A stretch of DNA of 64,000 bases from contig NZ_JAJATW010000006.1 of NCBI RefSeq assembly GCF_020532605.1, positions 62,001 through 126,000 on the forward strand, in the 5' to 3' direction. A program made the translations under genes and the position numbers. Positions 53,393 to 64,000 of this stretch are shown piece after piece; position 1 is the first letter of the stretch, and every line of letters begins with the position of its first letter. The notes beneath the pieces are model-generated. The model was not told where the DNA came from and did no database searches. It saw only the letters and a list, made by a program, of their open reading frames with translations. Source of the stretch: Marinomonas algarum (GTDB lineage: Bacteria > Pseudomonadota > Gammaproteobacteria > Pseudomonadales > Marinomonadaceae).

Positions 53393-55441
53393 TTAGTTCT
53401 GCGCTGTTTTTTTCTCGTTTTGTTGTTGCGCCATTTGATTGGTGGCAATGAAATCAAGAAGAATTTCAGACGCTTCTTTGGCGTAAGTGTCTTCTTCAAT
53501 TGCTTCAATATCATCCACCGATTCAAGCGTCTCAAGCCCCAGCGCTTGACGTCGAGTGTTTTCTCTTAACAGTTCTTTGGCTTTATTGTCTTCTTGTTGC
53601 TGAAGACGTGTGCTTTCTTTCAGCGACAGTGTTTTGTAGGTTTCTGCTTGCTGCTTAAAGTCTGCAATCTGTTCGTTAATGGCAACAAAGTTTGCGTCTT
53701 CTGCCATGCGCGCTTCATGGCGTGGCGTTAGAATTGGCAAGTAGGCTGGCATGTTCCAATAGACAGGGTAGCGTGTTTCATGAATTTTATCCCAAGGTAA
53801 GGGGTTATCCAGAGCGCTTTCGCCGATGGTGTCTTTATCAATAAGAGAAGGAAACATGATGTCTGGCATCACGCCTTTGTGTTGGGTGCTTTCGCCAGAA
53901 ATGCGATAAAATTTGGCTTGGGTGACTTTCAGTTGTCCCTTATCCATTTCTTGTAATACTTGGACAGTGCCTTTGCCAAAGGTCTGATCGCCCAAAATTA
54001 AGGCGCGACCATAATCTTGTAATGCACCCGCGACGATTTCAGAGGCAGAGGCACTCATGCGATTCACAAGCACGGCCATGGGGCCGCTGTAGGTGATGGA
54101 GGTGTCTGAGTCTCCCAGCGGCGTTACGCGACCGCCTTGATCACGAATTTGCACCGTTGGACCAGAAGGAATAAATAAACCCGCCAGGGCGTTTGCTTCT
54201 TGCAATGAGCCGCCGCCATTGTTTCTTAGATCAAGAATAAGCGCGGAGATGTCTTCTTTACGGAGTTCTTCGATGAGTTTTTTCGTATCACGAGTGGAGC
54301 TTTTGTAGTCTTTGTCGCCCGCTTGAATGGCGGCAAAATCAGAGTAAAAGGTGGGCAAGCTGATAACGCCCACTTTAAAAGTTTCACCATCTCGTTCTAT
54401 TTCAACGATTTCCTTTTGCGCCGATTGATCTTCCAGTTTGACTTTTTTGCGCACGATTTCTACGTGTTTGCTGGTTTGGGTATCGCCTTTACTTGGGGTG
54501 ATCTCAAGGGTAACGGTGGTGTCGCGTTCGCCACGAATCATATCCACCACGTCATCCAGTCTCATGCCGACCACGTCCACCATGGGCTCGCCTTCTTGAC
54601 CCACTGCTATGATGCGATCGTTTGGCGCGATGTCTGTTTGTGTCTCGGCAGGGCCACCCGGAACAAGGCGAACGATCTTAGTATAATCGTCTTCCATTTG
54701 CAGAACAGCGCCGATGCCTTCTAGAGAAAGACTCATGTTGATGTTAAAGGTTTCTGATGCACGAGGGGCGAAGTAGCTGGTGTGTGGATCAATGGCAGCG
54801 GTAATGGCGTTGGCAAATGTCTGGTATACGTCGACAGCGTTGGTTTGATCAACCCGTTTAAGTTGGTTTTTGTAGCGGCGTTCAAGAACGGAAATGATTT
54901 CTTCTTGGCTCTCACCATTCATTTTCAATGTCAGTGCGCGATTTTTTAGACGCTTACGCCAATAGTCATCAAGCTCTGCGTCTGTTGTCGCCCATTTTAG
55001 GTTTTCTGGGTCAATAGTGAGCGTTTCATCGAGGTCGTAATTGAAATTTGCTACCATCTCTGGCAAGTTCTCTTGCAAAGAAGTAAGCCGATTTTCTAAG
55101 CGTTTTAAATAGAGATTGTAGATGGTGTAAGCAACTTGTGTGTCGCCTTTTCTCAGGGCATCATCAAATTGATTGCGGTATTGCGATAACTGATTAATAT
55201 CGCTTTGTAAGAAAAAGCTTTTGCTTGGGTCAAGTGCGTCGATGTAGTAATCAAAGGCTTGCGCTGAGATGGCATCATCAATAGTCGGCTTGTTATAATG
55301 AATGCCTTCCAGCATCTCAACAAGTTCTTTAGACACCTTGTCGTATTCGTGCGGTGGCTGTAGATCTTGGTAAGCCAGCGCTGAGGTGGAGGCGAAGGTA
55401 TAGCCAGTTAAAAGGCAAAGTAAAAGGCGTTTATAGTTCAT
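53393..55441 (-). CDS. prc: Tail-specific carboxy-terminal protease Prc
   Basis: This 682-residue periplasmic serine protease trims or degrades proteins with nonpolar C-termini. A signal peptide (1-23) precedes a helical N-terminal domain, a PDZ domain (about 235-320; LEGIGAVLQMEDDYTKIVRL) and the S41 catalytic core, with Ser in NRMSASASEIVAGAL and Lys in GDQTFGKGTVQV. A C-terminal DUF3340 domain follows. Length matches E. coli (682). proQ, its usual E. coli neighbour, is not here. Confidence 0.96.
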   Translation of the reverse strand: MNYKRLLLCLLTGYTFASTSALAYQDLQPPHEYDKVSKELVEMLEGIHYNKPTIDDAISAQAFDYYIDALDPSKSFFLQSDINQLSQYRNQFDDALRKGDTQVAYTIYNLYLKRLENRLTSLQENLPEMVANFNYDLDETLTIDPENLKWATTDAELDDYWRKRLKNRALTLKMNGESQEEIISVLERRYKNQLKRVDQTNAVDVYQTFANAITAAIDPHTSYFAPRASETFNINMSLSLEGIGAVLQMEDDYTKIVRLVPGGPAETQTDIAPNDRIIAVGQEGEPMVDVVGMRLDDVVDMIRGERDTTVTLEITPSKGDTQTSKHVEIVRKKVKLEDQSAQKEIVEIERDGETFKVGVISLPTFYSDFAAIQAGDKDYKSSTRDTKKLIEELRKEDISALILDLRNNGGGSLQEANALAGLFIPSGPTVQIRDQGGRVTPLGDSDTSITYSGPMAVLVNRMSASASEIVAGALQDYGRALILGDQTFGKGTVQVLQEMDKGQLKVTQAKFYRISGESTQHKGVMPDIMFPSLIDKDTIGESALDNPLPWDKIHETRYPVYWNMPAYLPILTPRHEARMAEDANFVAINEQIADFKQQAETYKTLSLKESTRLQQQEDNKAKELLRENTRRQALGLETLESVDDIEAIEEDTYAKEASEILLDFIATNQMAQQQNEKKTAQN

Positions 55442-55565
55442 CCTGTGTGGGCTCTCTCAGTCTATTAAATACGTCATTGCCAAAATCATATTAGACACTG
55501 GGCAGTAAGACCAGCCAAAGTGTTAAAAAGTCACTTTTTTACAGCATTGTGCTGATAAGGACATT

Positions 55566-56864
55566 ATGAATATTTCCAGTTTTAACGAGGAGTTGTTGTC
55601 GTTTTTAAACGCGTCCCCAACCCCTTTTCATGCAACCGATACCATGCGTTGTGCTTTATTTGACGCGGGTTTTGTTGAGTTGTCTGAGCGAGATACTTGG
55701 TCCATTGAAGAAGGCGGAAAGTATTTCGTGACTCGCAATGAGTCCTCCATTATTGCTTTCACTTCGCCACAATTAAATGTTCATCAAACCGGCTGGCGGA
55801 TGATAGGGGCACACACAGACAGTCCGTGTTTAAAGCTTAAGCCCAATGCACAGGTTGACCGTTTTGGTTTCCATCAGTTGGGCGTCGAAGTCTACGGTGG
55901 CGTGTTGCTTCACACCTGGTTGGACCGAGATTTATCCATCGCGGGTCGTGTCACATTGAAGACACAGTCTGGGGATGTTGTTAGCCGTCTGATTGATTTT
56001 AAAGCACCGATTGCGGTGGTACCTAATTTAGCGATTCACTTAAATCGACAGGCGAATGAAGGGTTTTCAGTCAACCCTCAAGAAGAGATTTTGCCTATTT
56101 TATGTGGAGCAGAAAACGAATTTGATCTACATACTTTACTGATTTCTCAACTCAACAAAGAGCACAGTGACTTAGAGGTTGACTCTGTGTTGAGCTTTGA
56201 GCTCAGTCTTTACGGTACACAGTCTGCTACTCTCGTAGGGCTTCACGAAGAGTATATTTGCTCCGCGCGACTGGATAATTTGTTAAGTTGCTATGTTGGC
56301 CTACAAGCGTTGTTGGATTCAAATAATCAGCGTCCGAGTCTGCTGATTTGTACTGACCATGAAGAAATTGGCAGTTTGTCTGCGTGTGGCGCGAACGGTC
56401 CTTTCTTAGAGGATGTATTGCGTCGACTCACGCCAAATCAAGAGCAGTATGTTCAGGCAATGCAGCGCTCTATGCTGATTTCGGCGGATAATGCCCATGC
56501 GCTTCATCCAAATTACGCCCATAAGCACGATAAACTTCATGCTCCAGGCATTAATAAAGGCGCCGTCATCAAGGTTAATGCCAATCAGCGTTATGCCACC
56601 AACAGTGAAACAGCCGGTGTTTACCGTGATATCGCGGGGGAAGAAAATTACGATGTGCAGTGTTTTGTCGTAAGAAGCGATATGGGGTGTGGCAGTACGA
56701 TCGGTCCTATTACGTCGGGTGAAATTGGCGTACCCACCATTGATATTGGCTTACCAACCTTTGGGATGCACTCTATTCGTGAGCTGGCGGGGAGTAAAGA
56801 CGCCTTTGGCCTCTATAAAGTGTTAGCGAGGTTCACACAAAGAGATCATTTGATTTCTCGTTGA
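55566..56864 (+). CDS. apeB: M18 family aminopeptidase
   Basis: This 432-residue zinc aminopeptidase of family M18 releases N-terminal, often acidic, residues. Metal ligands are visible in GAHTDSPCLKLKP, the ARLDNL and DHEEIGS segments, VRSDMGCGSTIGPI and the final His in TFGMHSIREL. Length equals the Pseudomonas enzyme (about 429). AAGGACATT precedes the ATG. It is divergent from prc and is followed by a strong hairpin. Confidence 0.93.
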   Translation: MNISSFNEELLSFLNASPTPFHATDTMRCALFDAGFVELSERDTWSIEEGGKYFVTRNESSIIAFTSPQLNVHQTGWRMIGAHTDSPCLKLKPNAQVDRFGFHQLGVEVYGGVLLHTWLDRDLSIAGRVTLKTQSGDVVSRLIDFKAPIAVVPNLAIHLNRQANEGFSVNPQEEILPILCGAENEFDLHTLLISQLNKEHSDLEVDSVLSFELSLYGTQSATLVGLHEEYICSARLDNLLSCYVGLQALLDSNNQRPSLLICTDHEEIGSLSACGANGPFLEDVLRRLTPNQEQYVQAMQRSMLISADNAHALHPNYAHKHDKLHAPGINKGAVIKVNANQRYATNSETAGVYRDIAGEENYDVQCFVVRSDMGCGSTIGPITSGEIGVPTIDIGLPTFGMHSIRELAGSKDAFGLYKVLARFTQRDHLISR

Positions 56865-56892
56865 TCAATAGAGCGTTCGGCTTTGTTTACCT

Positions 56893-56927
56893 AAGACCCC
56901 GTAAAACACTGTTTTACGGGGTCTTTA
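56893..56927 (+). terminator. Terminator of the M18 aminopeptidase gene
   Basis: AAGACCCCGTAAAAC (56893-56907) pairs perfectly over 15 bp with GTTTTACGGGGTCTT (56911-56925) across a 3-nt loop. The tail is TTTATT. It starts 28 bp after the stop codon. Confidence 0.8.
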
Positions 56928-57038
56928 TTGTCAGCGCTGGCCGACGAATATTGGCTCTAAGTCATTCTTTTTTAGGAAAAGAGTGGCAAATTTGTTACAG
57001 TCGATCGTTAGTTTAAAATAAGGTAGCCTTTTCTTATC

Positions 57039-58376
57039 ATGCCCATTCGATCTTTATTTGATTCCGCACCTTCGTTTGCGATTAACGCAGACTCGTTCCA
57101 TGTTTTGCATTCCCCCAAGGAATATCATTCAGCACTGCTAAAGTCTATTCAAAATGCCGTGTCGAGAATTTATTTGGTTGCTCTGTATTTAGAAGATGAT
57201 GAGGCGGGTAGAGAAGTTTTGACCGCTGTTTATGAGGCAAAGCAGCGTCGCCCCGATTTGGATGTGGTGATCTGCGTTGACTGGCACCGCGCTCAGCGTG
57301 GTTTAATTGGTGGACAAAAAGGTAAGGGCAATGCGGCTTTTTACCAAGCGTTTGCAGAAAAATATGAGCACAAGGTACCTGTGTATGGCGTGCCAGTCCG
57401 CAATCGTGAGGTGTTTGGGGTGTTGCATTTAAAGGGGTCCGTGATCGACGATACCGTCATTTATACGGGGGCCAGCATGAACAACGTCTACTTGCATTTT
57501 CAAGAGCGGTATCGATTTGACCGTTACCACCTTATTGACCATGTGGCCTTAGCAAACAGCATGGTTGACTTCATTGACGTGAACCTGGTTCAGAGCCCAG
57601 CGGTAATCGATCTTTCTGTGGGGGATCTGCCGACTACGAAAGAAATTAAACCCTTGATCAAGGCGTTTCGTGCCGATTTGGCGCGTTCGAGTTATTGTTT
57701 AAAAAAGGAACAGGCACAAGAAGGGCAAGTCGCGCTAACGCCCTTGGTTGGGGTTGGGAAGCGGGGTAACGCGTTAAATCAGGGTATTGTGCGGCTTTTA
57801 AAAGAAGCCAAGCAAGAGCTGATTTTATGTACGCCGTATTTTAACTTACCTAAAGTGGTGCTGCGTGAAATTAAGCGCGCCATGAAGCGGGGGGTTGAAG
57901 TGCATCTTATTGTCGGAGACAAAACCGCCAGTGATTTTTACATACCCGTAGATCAGCCTTTTAAAGCCATTGGTGGTTTGCCTTATCTCTATGAGATGAA
58001 CTTGAGAAAATTCGCGCAGGTGAATCAGTCTTATATCGCCAATGGGGCTTTGTCGATACACTTATGGCAACATGATTCAAACAGTTTTCATTTAAAAGGT
58101 ATTTGGGCTGACCGACGTTTTATGATGCTGACGGGGAATAATATTAACCCAAGGGCGTGGTCTTTAGACTTGGAGAATGGTCTTTTAATTGATGATCCAA
58201 AGGGGTGCTTGTCTGAAAAGTTCTTAGCGGAATACGATGTGATTTATCGCCATACGCGAAAGATCTTATCTGCTGACGAATTCGATGTCATGGCGGATTA
58301 TCCGCCAGCGATACAGCGCTTGCTGAAAAAAGTGATTCGTACACGAGCAGACAGATTACTGAAAAGGATTTTATAA
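57039..58376 (+). CDS. pssA: CDP-diacylglycerol--serine O-phosphatidyltransferase
   Basis: This 445-residue phospholipase-D-superfamily enzyme makes phosphatidylserine, the precursor of phosphatidylethanolamine. Both HxK half-sites are visible: LHLKGSVIDDTVIYTGASMN and HLKGIWADRRFMMLTGNN. Length and layout match E. coli PssA (451), the peripheral, ribosome-associated type, rather than the small membrane-spanning PssA. An AAGGTAG lies rather far (about 12 nt) from ATG 57039. Confidence 0.95.
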   Translation: MPIRSLFDSAPSFAINADSFHVLHSPKEYHSALLKSIQNAVSRIYLVALYLEDDEAGREVLTAVYEAKQRRPDLDVVICVDWHRAQRGLIGGQKGKGNAAFYQAFAEKYEHKVPVYGVPVRNREVFGVLHLKGSVIDDTVIYTGASMNNVYLHFQERYRFDRYHLIDHVALANSMVDFIDVNLVQSPAVIDLSVGDLPTTKEIKPLIKAFRADLARSSYCLKKEQAQEGQVALTPLVGVGKRGNALNQGIVRLLKEAKQELILCTPYFNLPKVVLREIKRAMKRGVEVHLIVGDKTASDFYIPVDQPFKAIGGLPYLYEMNLRKFAQVNQSYIANGALSIHLWQHDSNSFHLKGIWADRRFMMLTGNNINPRAWSLDLENGLLIDDPKGCLSEKFLAEYDVIYRHTRKILSADEFDVMADYPPAIQRLLKKVIRTRADRLLKRIL

Positions 58377-58398
58377 CGTTTTGCTTTGCAGAACGTTA
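58374..58398. terminator. Hairpin overlapping the pssA stop
   Basis: TAACGTTTTGC (58374-58384) pairs with GCAGAACGTTA (58388-58398), an 11-bp stem with one G-U and a 3-nt loop. The left arm begins with the pssA stop codon. No T run follows on either strand, so terminator function is uncertain. Confidence 0.35.
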
Positions 58399-58432
58399 CT
58401 AAGAAAGCGGTACGAAAGCCTTGTGTCTTTGT

Positions 58433-58609
58433 TTATTCTGTTATTTCCACATTCACATCAGAGGTGTCTGATAGGCTTTCTTCCGTTTCCATCTTGGCTC
58501 TGTCTGCTTTTGAAATATATTTAGGTTTGGCTTTTTTAGGGTTGGCCTTTAGGTTTGCCTGTTTGTTTTTCTTCGTCAGAATATCTTTTATCTTTTTACG
58601 ACGGTTCAT
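58433..58609 (-). CDS. DUF2986 small basic protein
   Basis: This 58-codon gene begins MNRRKKIKDILTKKNKQANL, continues with PKKAKPKYISKADRAKM, and ends with an acidic tail (ETEESLSDTS). The RRKKI start and PKYISKADR block are characteristic of DUF2986, a short, highly basic protein family of marine gammaproteobacteria with no known function. AGGAAAG lies 8 nt before the ATG. A longer frame on the opposite strand (58386-58643) has no ribosome site and is its shadow. It is convergent with pssA. Confidence 0.82.
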   Translation of the reverse strand: MNRRKKIKDILTKKNKQANLKANPKKAKPKYISKADRAKMETEESLSDTSDVNVEITE

Positions 58610-58746
58610 TGCTACTTTCCTAGGGGGTTCTGTTATTGATTGATAGTAGGTTATTCATTTAACAATGGGAGGTAAACCCGCTTTTCATGGTTTAGCTAAT
58701 AAAGAGGCCAATTTTGCTGAGTCAAGAAGGATTTAAAGCTCAGAAG

Positions 58747-58782
58747 CAAAAAAGCCCTAACTAAGTAAATAGTTAGGGCTTC
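58747..58782 (-). terminator. Terminator of tRNA-Leu
   Basis: AAGCCCTAACT (58752-58762) pairs with AGTTAGGGCTT (58771-58781) around an 8-nt loop. On the minus strand it runs into TTTTTT. It begins 8 bp after the tRNA 3' end. Confidence 0.88.
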
Positions 58783-58789
58783 ATCTAAA

Positions 58790-58874
58790 TGGTACCAGTA
58801 GGCGGACTCGAACCGCCACGCCTTTCGGCAACGGATTTTGAATCCGTCGTGTCTACCAATTCCACCACACTGGC
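58790..58874 (-). tRNA. tRNA-Leu, anticodon CAA
   Basis: This 85-nt gene folds as a class II tRNA. The D arm is GTGGAATTGGTAGACAC. The anticodon stem ACGGA/TCCGT carries loop TTCAAAA, so the anticodon is CAA (58840-58838) and it reads UUG. The variable arm is long (TGCCGAAAGGCG), the T arm is GGCGG-TTCGAGT-CCGCC, and CCA is encoded. The acceptor stem has a G1-U72 wobble. It stands alone between its own promoter and terminator. Confidence 0.96.
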
Positions 58875-58893
58875 CTTGAAAAAGGTGTTGCGT

Positions 58894-58921
58894 ATCTTAG
58901 GGTATTTGTAATTTTAGTCAA
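58894..58921 (-). promoter_or_regulatory. Promoter of tRNA-Leu
   Basis: On the minus strand TTGACT (58921-58916) is followed after 16 bp by TAAGAT (58899-58894). The bases after the -10 are ACGCAACACC, fairly GC-rich for this AT-rich spacer, as in stringently controlled stable-RNA promoters. Confidence 0.65.
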
Positions 58922-59029
58922 TGCTTATCGGGAAATATTTTTATCTTTTTGACCGAAGGGTTTGAGAAAGTACCTTTTTTCAAGGATGTTCGTTAGAATA
59001 GCGCTCTGTTTTTCTAGGTAGTGTTTTCC

Positions 59030-61242
<2,213 letters not shown>

Positions 61243-61256
61243 TAAACAAAATTACC

Positions 61257-61300
61257 TCCCACTCTTTATTGTTTGGCTGATTGTCTTATAAAGAGTGGGA
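61257..61300 (+). promoter_or_regulatory. Perfect 13-bp inverted repeat upstream of yajC
   Basis: TCCCACTCTTTAT (61257-61269) is the exact reverse complement of ATAAAGAGTGGGA (61288-61300), with an 18-nt loop. It starts 14 bp after tgt and ends 33 bp before yajC. No T run follows. It may be an attenuator, a processing site between tgt and yajC-secDF, or an operator. Confidence 0.5.
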
Positions 61301-61333
61301 AATCGTTTCATAAACCATTGGAGAGTTAACAAC

Positions 61334-61660
61334 ATGATCTCATTGATCTCACCCGCTTATGCCGAAGCCGGCGCACCGGCTGATGCCGGTATTTTTAACC
61401 TAGTATTGCTTGCAGGCTTTGTGGTTATTTTTTACTTCCTTATGTGGCGCCCACAAGCAAAGCGTACAAAAGAACATAAAAACTTGATTGCTTCTTTGGC
61501 GAAAGGCGCTGAAGTGGTAACAGGTGGTGGTGTGTTGGGTAAAGTATCAAGAGTTGACGACAACTACGTTGTTTTAGAAGTATCAGAAGGTGTTGAAATG
61601 AAATTCCAAAAATCTTCTGTTGCGGCTGTATTGCCGAAAGGAACATTGAAGTCCATCTAA
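61334..61660 (+). CDS. yajC: Preprotein translocase accessory subunit YajC
   Basis: A 108-residue single-span membrane protein (FNLVLLAGFVVIFYFLMWRP) with the conserved cytosolic part QAKRTKEHKNLIASLAKGAEV and TGGGVLGKV. It associates with SecD and SecF to support Sec export. ATG 61334 has GGAGAG 8 nt upstream; the frame opens 13 codons earlier but without support. secD follows after 89 bp that hold a hairpin. Confidence 0.96.
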   Translation: MISLISPAYAEAGAPADAGIFNLVLLAGFVVIFYFLMWRPQAKRTKEHKNLIASLAKGAEVVTGGGVLGKVSRVDDNYVVLEVSEGVEMKFQKSSVAAVLPKGTLKSI

Positions 61661-61670
61661 TGTTCTTGGA

Positions 61671-61707
61671 AAGGCGCTCTTTGATGATGTATTAAGAGCG
61701 CTTTTCT
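61671..61707 (+). terminator. Hairpin between yajC and secD
   Basis: GCGCTCTT (61674-61681) pairs with AAGAGCGC (61694-61701) across a 12-nt loop, then TTTTCTGCTTTT. It resembles a leaky terminator that would set yajC above secDF, since secD has no obvious strong promoter in the remaining 45 bp. Confidence 0.6.
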
Positions 61708-61749
61708 GCTTTTCGACCCATTTAATTATACAGGTTCAAAGGATTTTTC

Positions 61750-63603
61750 ATGCTTAACAAGTACCCCTTGTGGAAGTATTTGCTAATTCTTCTTGTTTTG
61801 GCTTTGGGGCTACTTTACGCCTTCCCAAATCTTTATCCGGATGATCCAGCACTACAATTATCAACGCAGAAATCCACTGCGACAGTTGACGAGCGTGCAC
61901 TAGAAAAAGCTCGAACAGCACTCTCTCAAGCAAATATCGATTTAAAAGAAGCAGAGTTGACCTCTGCGGGTGGTACCTTACGCTTCAATAGCGGTGAGGA
62001 CCAGTTGGCAGCGAAACCTGTGGTGGCCGCTGCGTTGGGTGAAGATTATGTAACGGCTCTGAATTTGGTGCCTACGACGCCAGAATGGTTGTCTTCTTTG
62101 GGTGCGGGTCCTGCAAAATTGGGTCTGGATTTACGGGGCGGTGTACACTTCCTATTAGAAGTTGACACGCCGGCTGCACTTAAGCAGCGCCTTGAAGTGA
62201 CCTCCAGTGAGATGAAGGCGGCATTACGTTCAGATCGTATTCGTTACCGCAGTGTGGATATTGCAGAAGGGATTTTATCAATTCGCTTTTTGCAGCAGTC
62301 TGATTTAGACCTGGCCGAAAATTTGCTTACTGATGAATTCTCTGAATACCGCTTTGCGACTCGACAAGTTGATACAGATTACTTCTTAGACGTGAGTTTT
62401 ACAGAAGCGTCAAAAGCAGAAATTGAATCTTATGCTCTGCAACAAAACCTAACAACCCTGCGTAATCGAGTTAACGAGCTGGGTGTGGCTGAGCCTTTGG
62501 TGCAACGTCAAGGAAGTAATCGCATTGTGGTGGAGTTGCCTGGTGTGCAAGATACCGCAGCGGCAAAGCGTATTATCGGCGCCACAGCGAACCTTGAATT
62601 TCATTTAGAGGCCGGTCTCGATACGACGGGCAGTGATTTGGAAACGCTGACATTTCGTGATGGCAGTGGTCGCTCTGCTCAGCTAGAGCGAGATATCATC
62701 ATCACAGGTGACAGTGTATCGGATGCCAGTTCTTCGTTTGATGAAAATGGTCGTCCTCAAGTTAACATCAGCTTAGACGCCAAAGGCGGTAAGCAGATGA
62801 GTAAAGTGACGCGTGCTGCGGTTGGTCGTAATATGGCAGTGGTGTTTATTGAGCACAAGTCACGCAGCCGTTTTGTTGAGCAAGAAGACGGTTCTCTCGA
62901 AGAAGTGCGTCGTAGCTACAGCGAAAAAGGCATTATTTCACTTGCGACAATCCAAACAACCCTAGGTAATTCTTTCCGTATTACTGGTTTAGATAGCCCT
63001 CGTGAGTCGTCTGAGTTGGCTCTACTGCTTCGTGCTGGCGCTTTGGCAGCACCCATTTATTTTGTCGAAGAGCGTACAATAGGGCCGAGTTTGGGTGCTG
63101 AAAATATCAAGTTAGGTGTGGGTTCCGCTCAGATCGGCTTGTTAGTGGTCATGCTGTTTATGTTGGTCTACTACAAGGTGTTTGGTATTTTCGCCAACGT
63201 TTCTTTGGCTCTGAACATTATTTTGTTGATGGCCTTTATGTCTTTGTTGTCGGCGACCTTAACCTTGCCAGGTATTGCTGGGATCGTGTTGACTATGGGG
63301 ATGGCGGTGGATGCGAACGTGCTGATTTTCTCAAGGATCAAAGAAGAGCTTGCGAATGGTACGCCAAGTCAACAGGCGATTCACTCAGGCTTTAATCGCG
63401 CCTTTACAACGATTTTCGATGCCAATATCACCACATTGCTGGTGGCCGTCATCTTGTTTGCGGTAGGTACAGGGCCCGTTAAAGGCTTTGCGGTGACCTT
63501 GTCGTTGGGTATTTTAACGTCCATGTTTACGGCAATTGTCGTGACGCGTGCACAAGTGAATCTTGTGTATGGTGGTCGTAAAAATAAGAAATTGTACATT
63601 TAG
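61750..63603 (+). CDS. secD: Protein translocase subunit SecD
   Basis: This 617-residue RND-type membrane protein uses the proton gradient to pull proteins through SecYEG. The N-terminal helix (about 8-27) is followed by a large periplasmic P1 domain (about 30-445) with the LGLDLRGGVHFLLEVD motif, then five C-terminal helices (from about 455) with GIVLTMGMAVDANVLIFSRI. Length equals E. coli SecD (615). secF follows 9 bp later. Confidence 0.98.
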   Translation: MLNKYPLWKYLLILLVLALGLLYAFPNLYPDDPALQLSTQKSTATVDERALEKARTALSQANIDLKEAELTSAGGTLRFNSGEDQLAAKPVVAAALGEDYVTALNLVPTTPEWLSSLGAGPAKLGLDLRGGVHFLLEVDTPAALKQRLEVTSSEMKAALRSDRIRYRSVDIAEGILSIRFLQQSDLDLAENLLTDEFSEYRFATRQVDTDYFLDVSFTEASKAEIESYALQQNLTTLRNRVNELGVAEPLVQRQGSNRIVVELPGVQDTAAAKRIIGATANLEFHLEAGLDTTGSDLETLTFRDGSGRSAQLERDIIITGDSVSDASSSFDENGRPQVNISLDAKGGKQMSKVTRAAVGRNMAVVFIEHKSRSRFVEQEDGSLEEVRRSYSEKGIISLATIQTTLGNSFRITGLDSPRESSELALLLRAGALAAPIYFVEERTIGPSLGAENIKLGVGSAQIGLLVVMLFMLVYYKVFGIFANVSLALNIILLMAFMSLLSATLTLPGIAGIVLTMGMAVDANVLIFSRIKEELANGTPSQQAIHSGFNRAFTTIFDANITTLLVAVILFAVGTGPVKGFAVTLSLGILTSMFTAIVVTRAQVNLVYGGRKNKKLYI

Positions 63604-63612
63604 GAGAGCGCC

Positions 63613-64000
63613 ATGAAAGTGACACAAATTCCATTTATGGCAATGCGAAAGATCGTTGCTGTGTTTTCTCTGACGCTAATCTTGATCTCTATTGGTTCTT
63701 TGGCGACAAAAGGGCTTCAGTTCGGTTTGGACTTTACGGGTGGTACCTTAGTTGAGGTGAATTACCAAGAAGCGCCAAAACTGGATGATATTCGTGGTTT
63801 GCTGGCTGAGAATGGTTACGATGACGTGGTTGTGCAGAACTTTGGCTCACCCACCGATGTGGTTGTTCGTATGGCAAACGCATTCACACCCACTTTGGGT
63901 GATGAGGTGCTGTCGACCTTACAAAGCAACGGTGAGATCAGTGTTTCCCTTCAGCGTTCTGAGTTTGTGGGTGCGCAAGTCGGTGAGGAGCTACGTGAGC
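63613..64000 (+). CDS. secF: Protein translocase subunit SecF, N-terminal part (cut by window edge)
   Basis: 129 codons are visible before the right edge. The first membrane helix (about residues 10-31) is followed by GLQFGLDFTGGTLVEVNY, the SecF counterpart of the SecD glycine-rich motif. GGAGAG lies 6 nt before the ATG and the gap from secD is 9 bp, as expected for a secDF operon. The frame stays open to the edge. Confidence 0.96.
   Translation, partial: MKVTQIPFMAMRKIVAVFSLTLILISIGSLATKGLQFGLDFTGGTLVEVNYQEAPKLDDIRGLLAENGYDDVVVQNFGSPTDVVVRMANAFTPTLGDEVLSTLQSNGEISVSLQRSEFVGAQVGEELRE

Noticed and set aside
54323-54724. 133-residue plus-strand frame inside prc
   Set aside because: Antisense to the PDZ and catalytic region; no start signal.
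58386-58643. 85-residue plus-strand frame after pssA
   Set aside because: No ribosome site, hydrophobic mirror of the basic DUF2986 peptide on the other strand; the minus-strand frame has a better start and a recognisable family.

Overview
The window reads as core chromosome of a marine gammaproteobacterium of the Oceanospirillales type, most likely Marinomonas or a close relative. This is an inference from protein style and gene order: the leuS-lptE-holA and miaB-ybeZ-ybeY-corC-lnt blocks, queA-tgt-yajC-secD-secF, rluA next to rapA, pabB next to nudL, a Pseudomonas-like oxaloacetate decarboxylase and a DUF2986 peptide. There is no rRNA operon, CRISPR array, insertion sequence, integrase or recognisable prophage. 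Coding density is high, and the longest stretches without a gene are about 440 bp.

Layout. 1-2.3 kb: start of accB and dsbD (both minus; accB runs off the left edge). 2.4-4.8 kb: lipoprotein, DUF2333 membrane protein and GNAT acetyltransferase (plus). 4.8-9.6 kb: a dGTPase-like HD hydrolase, a LysR-type DNA-binding domain standing alone, an iron-sulfur CysH, and nudL-pabB. 9.7-13.2 kb: an alpha/beta hydrolase, then four overlapping or closely spaced prepilin-like genes. 13.3-21 kb: nadE, a flavin monooxygenase with a DnaJ-like zinc-finger leader, rluF, and the pqiABC envelope lipid-transport operon. 21-26.4 kb: NhaP-type antiporter, oxaloacetate decarboxylase, orphan ParA-like ATPase, dapA and a LysE-type exporter.

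26.4-32.5 kb is the least ordinary part. It is a same-strand run of a FIST-domain soluble chemoreceptor, a putative 2-oxoglutarate/Fe(II) oxygenase, a flavin-reductase-like protein and an 871-residue protein. The large protein combines two cyclic-nucleotide-binding domains, an acyltransferase-like domain and an SGNH hydrolase domain.

32.7-42.7 kb: two housekeeping blocks for LPS assembly, replication, leucyl-tRNA charging, lipoprotein acylation, ribosome maturation and tRNA methylthiolation. 42.9-53.3 kb: a predicted envelope protein, a histone-deacetylase-family enzyme, rluA, rapA, an IMPACT-family protein, rmuC, a cation diffusion facilitator, and rdgC-tdk-ybfE. 53.4-58.6 kb: prc, an M18 aminopeptidase, pssA, and a 58-codon DUF2986 gene. 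58.8-64 kb: tRNA-Leu(CAA) with promoter and terminator, then queA-tgt-yajC-secD and the start of secF, which runs off the right edge.

No clearly new multi-gene system could be demonstrated. The best candidates for unusual biology are the 871-residue fusion and its neighbours, the small prepilin cluster whose last member lacks the usual Glu5, the zinc-finger monooxygenase, the stand-alone LysR DNA-binding domain beside cysH, and the ParA-like ATPase without a ParB.
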